Shown: piece by piece, positions 15,266 to 20,391 of the stretch
How the letters are laid out: each line of letters begins with the position of its first letter
How positions within the stretch are numbered: position 1 is the stretch's first letter
Origin: an uncultured Clostridia bacterium
GTDB taxonomy: Bacteria > Bacillota > Clostridia > RUG12999
Length of the DNA stretch: 20,391 bases
Direction of reading: 5' to 3'
Assembly (NCBI GenBank): GCA_949739095.1
Contig: CATIYX010000186.1
Coordinates: forward strand, 1-20,391
The notes under the pieces: generated by a model
The model's database searches: none
What the model saw: only the letters and a program-made list of their open reading frames with translations
What the model was told of the DNA's origin: nothing
Program-made: the position numbers and the translations under genes

Positions 15266-16111
15266 ATGATGAAAAGACTATTTTTGGCGGTTCTCGCCAC
15301 AATTATGTTGGTATTTCCCCAGTTTCCGGCGGAGGCGAAACCAACGGACTATGACATTCTCATTGATATTTCTGTAAACGGACAACTAATTCGCAGTGAT
15401 GCTCATGCCTATATCTCTGGCGGCACGACCTATGCTCCGATTCGTATGCTCAGCGATGCATTAAACGTAGACAAACTTTCTTGGAATGAATCCAGCAAAA
15501 CAGTTTCCATTGTGCAAAGCAGCAAAACCTTGTCTTTCACAGTCGGCTCTGCCTATGCCACAGTGAATGGCAAACGTATTAATACCGGCGCAGTGACACA
15601 GCAAATCGGCGGTCGCACCTATGCACCTGTCCGTTTTCTGTGCGAACAACTGGGCGGCAAAGTTTCCTGGGACCAGACCTATTACATTGTCCAAGTAAGC
15701 AAACCAGGTATTACAATCCCCTCCGCTCTACGTTTTTATGACTACACGGTTGATGAAATTTTCTGGTTAGCACGTATCATTGAAGCGGAAAGCAGTGGAG
15801 AACCGCTACGCGGCAAAATTGCAGTTGGCAATGTCATTATGAATCGCGTGGACAGTCGTGACTTTCCAAACACCATTTACGGCGTTATTTTTGACCAGGA
15901 ACACGGCGTACAGTTTCAGCCTGTGCTGAACGGAACAATTTATAATACCCCCTCTTCCGATAGTATCATCGCCGCAAAACGTGCGCTTGCAGACGACAAC
16001 ATGGTTGGGGAATCTCTCTATTTTCTCAATCCACGTATCGCCTCAAATTTCTGGATTGTGAATAATCGGAAATATTTCAGTACAATTGCCAACCACGACT
16101 TTTATCTTTAA
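15266..16111 (+). CDS. Secreted SleB-like cell wall hydrolase with two stalk domains
   Basis: Peptidoglycan hydrolase of 281 residues. Domain order: Sec signal peptide (1-24, cleavage after AEA), two copper-amine-oxidase-N-like stalk repeats (about 30-85, with TYAPIRMLSDAL; and 90-145, with TYAPVRFLCEQLG), then a Hydrolase_2/SleB domain (about 162-281). The latter has LARIIEAESSGEPLRGKIAVGNVIMNRV; Glu175 aligns with the catalytic Glu of SleB lytic transglycosylases. It ends in the family-typical NHDFY. SleB itself degrades spore cortex during germination and carries a different peptidoglycan-binding domain; CwlJ lacks one. The ATG at 15266 is chosen for AAAGGAG 7 nt upstream, although a second ATG follows directly. 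Cortex lysis is the likely role, but vegetative wall turnover is possible. Confidence 0.9.
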   Translation: MMKRLFLAVLATIMLVFPQFPAEAKPTDYDILIDISVNGQLIRSDAHAYISGGTTYAPIRMLSDALNVDKLSWNESSKTVSIVQSSKTLSFTVGSAYATVNGKRINTGAVTQQIGGRTYAPVRFLCEQLGGKVSWDQTYYIVQVSKPGITIPSALRFYDYTVDEIFWLARIIEAESSGEPLRGKIAVGNVIMNRVDSRDFPNTIYGVIFDQEHGVQFQPVLNGTIYNTPSSDSIIAAKRALADDNMVGESLYFLNPRIASNFWIVNNRKYFSTIANHDFYL

Positions 16112-16120
16112 TTTTAATAC

Positions 16121-16165
16121 ACAAAAAGAACCGGCATAGCTTTAAACTATGCCGGTTCTTTTTGT
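16121..16165. terminator. Bidirectional terminator between hydrolase and WG genes
   Basis: Perfect 19-bp inverted repeat (16121-16139 and 16147-16165) with a 7-nt CTTTAAA loop. The core is AACCGGCATAG, with A runs on the left and T runs on the right, so it suits both convergent genes. Confidence 0.95.
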
Positions 16166-16172
16166 AATACCA

Positions 16173-17846
16173 TCAAGGCCAAATCAATTGATAACATTCT
16201 ATTTCCGTACCATCTGCGCCCAAAATGCCGCTGCTGTCATATTCCGGAAATGCCGCTCTGATATAACCATTGGTAACACCATCCCAGCCATATATAAAGT
16301 ATTTCCCAAAGTCCACAATAACCTTTCCCGTCTTGTTAATCAAAGCATATTGCTCTGTTATATTCCCATCACCGAAATCCAGCGTCCGGCTCACCACAGC
16401 AACACCTTCCGAAAACGGACTGCAACCATCAAACTGTGCAGAAATGACCCACTCGCCATTCCGACCAATATATCCGAATTTTTCCCCATCTGTCATAACT
16501 GCCATTTCCTCTTGAAACGAAAACGGCATATCAAATTGAAATGGTATTTCAACTTTCCCTTGCGCGTCAATCAGACCCCATTTCCCATCTTTTTTCACAG
16601 TCATTTCTGTCCCATCTTTTGAAATATAAAATTCTTCGTACTGGGGCGCAATTTTTTCAAGTCCATCCCTATCCAAAAATCCCCACACACCTCCAAATTT
16701 CACTGGCGCCAAGTTTTTCGAAAATGCTCTTGCCGCTTCATATTTGGGCTGGACAATAATATTTCCTTTCATATCAATATAACCCCAACGTCCATCTTCA
16801 CAAAATGGCGCCATGCCATTTTCAAAAGACCAGACACTTTCAAATTCATGCGGAATAACTACCTCGGTGCAATCTTTATTCATGAAAATCAGCCGAGTTT
16901 CCCCGTTCTCTTTGGAAACAGTCGCCCGCACCAGACCACTTTGCCCACTGCCAGCCGTATCTATTTCCACAACGTTCAACGGGAAATATTCTTGCCGAAA
17001 TGATTCATATGTATCTTCATCCACATTTTCTAAAACCAGCTTTCCTGTTTTGTCCAGCACGCTATAGCGCATGACGCTACTATCTTCCTCCCACCACGCT
17101 TTCTCCGTCCGCTCTGTCCAGCCAACGGATAAATAACCAAACACATATAGTAACTCCGGATTCTCTTTTTCTTCAATCAATACGTTGCCATCCATATCAT
17201 AAACCGTTGTTGCCGAACGCTTCGCAACATAGCTGACATTTGTTGCAGCCAGTATATCTCCATAACGTACAATACCGTCATATTGCACCGGAAGCAGCAT
17301 AGTTCCGTCCTCTTTTTGTACGCCGGAATACCGCCCACGTTTCACAATCGCAATACCATCCTGAAATTCCAAATCCGGATTCACTTTCCACGGCGTAACC
17401 ATGACTGTCTGTGTCTCCTCATCCCATTCCACGTCTGCTCCCACCGCTTCTGCCAGCGCACGCACTGGCACCAGAGTGCGGTCGTTTTCTATAATCGGTG
17501 GCTGGTCGATTTCCGTCACCTTTTCCACAATATTATTATCCGTCAATGTCAACACACGGGGATATCCTACTTTTAGCACTACTTCGTCCAAACTGCTGCC
17601 CTCTCTGCCAATACCAATACTCTGCGTATTTTCATACCAATGCACTTCACACCCCAGTGCTTCGCTAACTGCACGCAACGGAACCAGCACCCTATCATTT
17701 CTCATCACCGGTGACTGGTCAAATGTGACTTGTTCTCCCTCCACCAAAACTCGAATCTCATCCTCTGCATTTACAGCAGCCATACCAGATACCAACATTG
17801 CCACTGCCAGCACTCCCGGAAGCACTTTTTTCCATGTATATGACAT
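16173..17846 (-). CDS. Secreted stalk-domain/WG-repeat protein, copy 2
   Basis: Protein of 557 residues and unknown function. Residues 1-27 are a Sec signal peptide (ending AAVNA). Two copper-amine-oxidase-N-like stalk domains follow: about 29-80 (VLVPLRAVSEALGCEVHWYENTQ) and 105-152 (TLVPVRALAEAVGADVEWDEETQ). The C-terminal half has WG (KWG) repeats: clear units from residue 350 with GRWGYIDMKG, GVWGFLDRDG, GKWGLIDAQG and EKFGYIGRNG, period about 34, plus degenerate ones before (about 160-300). The region near 230-300 is the most divergent from its paralogue. Start ATG with GGAGGAGAA. The gene lies 27 nt downstream of the paralogous gene, so it is second in an operon. Probably surface-exposed; WG repeats suggest ligand or protein binding, with no catalytic motif. 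Confidence 0.88.
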   Translation of the reverse strand: MSYTWKKVLPGVLAVAMLVSGMAAVNAEDEIRVLVEGEQVTFDQSPVMRNDRVLVPLRAVSEALGCEVHWYENTQSIGIGREGSSLDEVVLKVGYPRVLTLTDNNIVEKVTEIDQPPIIENDRTLVPVRALAEAVGADVEWDEETQTVMVTPWKVNPDLEFQDGIAIVKRGRYSGVQKEDGTMLLPVQYDGIVRYGDILAATNVSYVAKRSATTVYDMDGNVLIEEKENPELLYVFGYLSVGWTERTEKAWWEEDSSVMRYSVLDKTGKLVLENVDEDTYESFRQEYFPLNVVEIDTAGSGQSGLVRATVSKENGETRLIFMNKDCTEVVIPHEFESVWSFENGMAPFCEDGRWGYIDMKGNIIVQPKYEAARAFSKNLAPVKFGGVWGFLDRDGLEKIAPQYEEFYISKDGTEMTVKKDGKWGLIDAQGKVEIPFQFDMPFSFQEEMAVMTDGEKFGYIGRNGEWVISAQFDGCSPFSEGVAVVSRTLDFGDGNITEQYALINKTGKVIVDFGKYFIYGWDGVTNGYIRAAFPEYDSSGILGADGTEIECYQLIWP

Positions 17847-17873
17847 CTCATTCTCCTCCAGCTTTTCCTTCTA

Positions 17874-19532
17874 TCAAGGCCAAATCAATTGGTGACATTC
17901 TATTTCTGTTCCATCCGCACCCAAAATGCCGCTGCCGTTATATTCTGGAAATCCGGCACTGATATAGCCATTGGAAAATCCACCCCGAGCATTTATATGA
18001 TATTTTCCAAACTCTGCCATAAACTGCCCAGTCTTATCGATTAAGGCATACTGTGATTCCCCATTACTATCCGCCGGATACTGTTCCACCACGGCAATCC
18101 CTTCCGAAAATGGGCTACATCTATCAAACTGTGCAGGGATGACCCACTCGCCGTTTCGATTAATATATCCAAATTTTTCTCCATCTGACGTAACCGCCAA
18201 ATCTTCAGAGAAGAATAACGGCGTATCATATTGAAGCGGCATTATGATATTACCCTGCGCGTCAATCAGACCCCATTTCCCATCTTTTTTTACATTTATT
18301 TCTGCATCATTAGTACAATAAAATTCATCATATGCAGGCGCAATCCGCTCGACTCCATTTTCGTCTATAAATCCCCACATACCATCGGATTTTACCGGCG
18401 CGAGCGTTCCTGAAAACGGTCCGGCATCTTCATACTGCGGCTGGACAATGATATTCCCTTTCGTATCCAGATACCCCCACTTGTCTCCGATGCGGAATGC
18501 CACCCGACCGCTTGTAACATCTCTTGTCTCTTCTAATTCACATGGAATAACCACTTCTGTGCAATCCGCATTCAAAAATCCGTAGCGCGTTTCTCCATTC
18601 TCCGTAAGAACAGTTGCTCTCACAAGTTCAGTTTGTTCGCCATAGACAAATGTATCTACAAGATCTATCGGAAAATGCTCTTGTTTAAACGCTTCATATG
18701 TATCCTCATCTACATTTTCCAAAACCATCTTTCCCGTTTTGTCTAATACACTATAATGCCGTGGCCTGCTACCGTCCTCCTGTTCTTCCTCTGTCCAATC
18801 TGTCCAGCTTACAGACAAATACCCGAAAGCATATAAAATTCCCTGCTCTGCTTTTTCTTCTATCAGCACATTACCGTCCATATCATAAACTTCCGTTGTC
18901 CCACGCATTGCGACGTAGCTGATATTTGTTGTAACTAACACGTTACCATAGCGCACAACGCTGTCATATTGTCCCGGAAGCAACAGCGTCCCATCTTCTT
19001 TATAAACGCTGGAATACCGTCCTTTTTTTACAATGGCAATACCATCATGAAATTCCAGATTCGGATTCACCTTTTGCGGTGTAACGGTAACTGTCTGCGT
19101 CACACCATCCCAGCTTACTTCCGCGCCTACTGCTTCCGCCAGTGCACGCACCGGCACCAACGTGCGGTTGTTTTCCACAATCGGCGGCTGGTCAATTTCC
19201 GTTACTTTTTTTACCACGTTATTTGTTTCCAGTGACAACACGCGGGGATATCCTACCTTGAGCACAACATCGTCCAGGCTGTTTCCATTTCTTCCAATTC
19301 CAATACTTTGTGTATTCCCATACCAATGCACTTCACACCCCAGCGCTTCACCAACTGCACGCAGTGGAACCAGCACCCTATCACTTCTCATCACCGGCGG
19401 CTGGTCAAATGTGACTTGTTCTCCCTCTACCAAAACCCGAATCTCACCCTCTGCATTTATGGTCGCCATACCAGGTATCAGCATCGCTGTCGCCAGCACT
19501 CCCGAAAGAACCTTTTTCCATATATGATTCAT
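17874..19532 (-). CDS. Secreted stalk-domain/WG-repeat protein, copy 1
   Basis: Paralogue of the next gene downstream, 552 residues. Signal peptide (1-27, ending TINA), two stalk domains (VLVPLRAVGEALGCEVHWYGNTQ and TLVPVRALAEAVGAEVSWDGVTQ), then WG repeats including DKWGYLDTKG, GMWGFIDENG, GKWGLIDAQG and EKFGYINRNG. The last 15 or so residues (GADGTEIECHQLIWP) match the paralogue except one. The ATG at 19532 is chosen because GGAGG lies 8 nt upstream; an in-frame ATG at 19547 is within the Shine-Dalgarno region. Middle regions differ in acidic and loop segments, suggesting divergence after duplication. Function unknown; an extracellular or spore-envelope location is inferred from the signal peptide and domains. 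Confidence 0.88.
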   Translation of the reverse strand: MNHIWKKVLSGVLATAMLIPGMATINAEGEIRVLVEGEQVTFDQPPVMRSDRVLVPLRAVGEALGCEVHWYGNTQSIGIGRNGNSLDDVVLKVGYPRVLSLETNNVVKKVTEIDQPPIVENNRTLVPVRALAEAVGAEVSWDGVTQTVTVTPQKVNPNLEFHDGIAIVKKGRYSSVYKEDGTLLLPGQYDSVVRYGNVLVTTNISYVAMRGTTEVYDMDGNVLIEEKAEQGILYAFGYLSVSWTDWTEEEQEDGSRPRHYSVLDKTGKMVLENVDEDTYEAFKQEHFPIDLVDTFVYGEQTELVRATVLTENGETRYGFLNADCTEVVIPCELEETRDVTSGRVAFRIGDKWGYLDTKGNIIVQPQYEDAGPFSGTLAPVKSDGMWGFIDENGVERIAPAYDEFYCTNDAEINVKKDGKWGLIDAQGNIIMPLQYDTPLFFSEDLAVTSDGEKFGYINRNGEWVIPAQFDRCSPFSEGIAVVEQYPADSNGESQYALIDKTGQFMAEFGKYHINARGGFSNGYISAGFPEYNGSGILGADGTEIECHQLIWP

Positions 19533-19561
19533 TACCGTTACCTCCATTTTCTCCTATTTTT

Positions 19562-19590
19562 AGTATACTATATCCCCCACGCTCGTCCAA
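19562..19590 (-). promoter_or_regulatory. Possible proximal promoter of the WG operon
   Basis: Minus-strand TTGGAC (19585-19590), 17 bp, then TATACT (19562-19567), inside a 10-bp palindrome TAGTATACTA (19561-19570). The start site would be about 10-15 nt before the Shine-Dalgarno sequence. Confidence 0.4.
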
Positions 19591-19621
19591 CGCCATGGTA
19601 GCCTGAATAAACATATTATGT

Positions 19622-19643
19622 GAAAAACGCTTTTGCGTTTTTC
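19622..19643 (-). terminator. Terminator-like hairpin in the WG operon leader
   Basis: Perfect 9-bp inverted repeat, GAAAAACGC (19622-19630) and GCGTTTTTC (19635-19643), with a 4-nt loop. On the minus strand the 3' arm is a short GC stem ending in TTTTT. It lies about 15 nt downstream of the expected start from the upstream promoter, so it could be an attenuator or 5' stabiliser. Confidence 0.45.
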
Positions 19644-19661
19644 TTCTACTTTCTTGTGTTT

Positions 19662-19691
19662 ATTATAGCACAATTTTCTCTAAAAAAGCAA
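19662..19691 (-). promoter_or_regulatory. Distal sigma-A promoter of the WG operon
   Basis: Minus-strand TTGCTT (19686-19691), 18 bp, then a perfect TATAAT (19662-19667). Confidence 0.6.
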
Positions 19692-19715
19692 GTTCTATTT
19701 ATTTTAAGCATACAA

Positions 19716-19744
19716 AAAGCCGAACCTCTATGGAATTCGGCTTT
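19716..19744 (-). terminator. Intrinsic terminator after hydF
   Basis: AAAGCCGAA (19716-19724) and TTCGGCTTT (19736-19744) form a 9-bp stem. TTTTTGT follows on the minus strand. It begins 6 nt after the hydF stop codon. Confidence 0.88.
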
Positions 19745-19750
19745 ACATAT

Positions 19751-20391
19751 TTAAGGCATATCCAAATCCGATACGCGCGGTAAAATCCCTTTAACTTTCG
19801 CAATAAAAATGCCATAGTTTGTGATGGGTACGCCTTGCGTTTGACAGCGGCGTACGCGTTCCATCATATGAGTACGGTTAAACATACAGCCACCGCAATG
19901 AATCACCAACCGATAAGGCGTCAAATCCATCGGAATGTCGTTTCCGCTGCGTACTTCTATCCCAATGCCCGCTCCCACTTTTTTACGCAGCATACCAGGG
20001 ATTTTCACGCGTCCAATATCTCCATCTACTGCGTTGTGCGTACATGCTTCCAGAATCAGCACTTTGTCTGTTTCTTTGAGTGTATCCACCACCGCTGCAC
20101 CACGCACAAATTCCTCCAAATCGCCTTTGAAGCGCGCCATTAAGATGGAAAAGGAGGTAAGCTTTGTTTCTGATGGACACAAAGCTTCCACTTGGTCAAA
20201 CACCTGTGAATCTGTGATAATCCATACCGGCGGCTGCTTATATAATGTAAGTGCGTGCGCAAGCTGGTCCTCTGTTACAATACTGACACAAACCCTTCGG
20301 TCTAGCAGGTCACGGATAGTCTGCACCTGCGGCAAAATGAGCCGTCCCTTTGGCGCCTCAATGTCCTGCGGCGCAACCAATAGCACATGTT
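19751..20391 (-). CDS. hydF: [FeFe]-hydrogenase maturation GTPase HydF, C-terminal part
   Basis: HydF is the scaffold on which the 2Fe subcluster of [FeFe]-hydrogenase is assembled with HydE and HydG, then passed to HydA. About 213 C-terminal residues are present; the N-terminal GTPase domain is beyond the right edge and the frame stays open there. The dimerisation domain has APKGRLILPQVQTIRDLLD and ITDSQVF, and the cluster-binding domain has LTSFSILMARFKGDL, LILEACTHNAVDGDIGRVKIP and LVIHCGGCMFNR. These supply the CxH...HCxxC ligands, with about 45 residues between the two halves. Many homologues read CTHH; here it is CTHN. It ends GVPITNYGIFIAKVKGIL, as in the family. This indicates H2 metabolism in a strict anaerobe. 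Confidence 0.95.
   Translation of the reverse strand, partial: HVLLVAPQDIEAPKGRLILPQVQTIRDLLDRRVCVSIVTEDQLAHALTLYKQPPVWIITDSQVFDQVEALCPSETKLTSFSILMARFKGDLEEFVRGAAVVDTLKETDKVLILEACTHNAVDGDIGRVKIPGMLRKKVGAGIGIEVRSGNDIPMDLTPYRLVIHCGGCMFNRTHMMERVRRCQTQGVPITNYGIFIAKVKGILPRVSDLDMP

Larger units (their letters stand above)
16172..19532 (-). repeat. Tandem gene duplication, about 1.7 kb unit
   Basis: Two head-to-tail coding copies with the same domain plan. The DNA over the stop codons is nearly identical: ATCAAGGCCAAATCAATTG occurs at 16172-16190 and 17873-17891, an offset of 1701 bp. Similarity extends through the whole gene at lower identity. Confidence 0.85.

Noticed and set aside
1..20391. Mobile elements, CRISPR, phage or toxin-antitoxin genes
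   Set aside because: No transposase, integrase, terminal repeats, spaced short repeats or typical small paired genes were seen; the only large repeat is the WG gene duplication.

Overview
The window looks like chromosomal DNA from an anaerobic, endospore-forming member of the Clostridia. The evidence is a germinant-receptor operon, a SleB-type cortex hydrolase, the maturase HydF of [FeFe]-hydrogenase, a clostridial-type citrate synthase, strong AGGAGG ribosome binding sites and many TTG/GTG starts. I cannot name the genus. I see no insertion sequence, phage gene, CRISPR array, tRNA or rRNA.

Layout. (1) 1-1430, minus strand: a two-component system, an OmpR-type regulator followed by a histidine kinase that runs off the left edge, driven by a consensus sigma-A promoter. 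(2) 1537-5655, minus strand: a four-gene germination operon in the order A subunit, C subunit (lipoprotein), small two-helix membrane protein, B subunit (permease), with a forespore-type (sigma-F/G-like) promoter. (3) 5721-6662, plus strand: an intracellular-subtilisin-like protease transcribed divergently from that operon. (4) 6930-8850, minus strand: a sugar-catabolic pair (TIM-barrel isomerase/epimerase and Gfo/Idh/MocA dehydrogenase), divergent from an AraC-type regulator at 8979-9836. (5) 9905-11281, minus strand: a sodium-coupled amino-acid symporter (NSS family) with a roughly 140-nt leader that contains a hairpin and a possible 16-residue leader peptide. (6) 11712-13362, plus strand: a DeoR-type regulator and galU, preceded by two promoters that each overlap an inverted repeat. 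(7) 13697-15046, plus strand: citrate synthase, with tandem 17-bp repeats just after its promoter. (8) 15266-16111, plus strand: a secreted SleB-like cell-wall hydrolase carrying two copper-amine-oxidase-N-like (stalk) domains. (9) 16173-19532, minus strand: two tandem paralogues, each with a signal peptide, two similar stalk domains and WG repeats. (10) 19751 to the right edge, minus strand: the C-terminal part of hydF.

How they fit together. The receptor operon, the divergent protease and the SleB-like hydrolase suggest a spore germination theme: sensing, proteolysis and cortex breakdown. The link to the protease is inference from position only. Stalk domains shared by the hydrolase and the two WG proteins suggest that 15.2-19.5 kb is a locally expanded cell-envelope or spore-envelope locus. 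The sugar locus, DeoR-galU and citrate synthase are metabolic units with their own control regions. Intrinsic terminators separate most units, and three convergent junctions have hairpins that could work in both directions.
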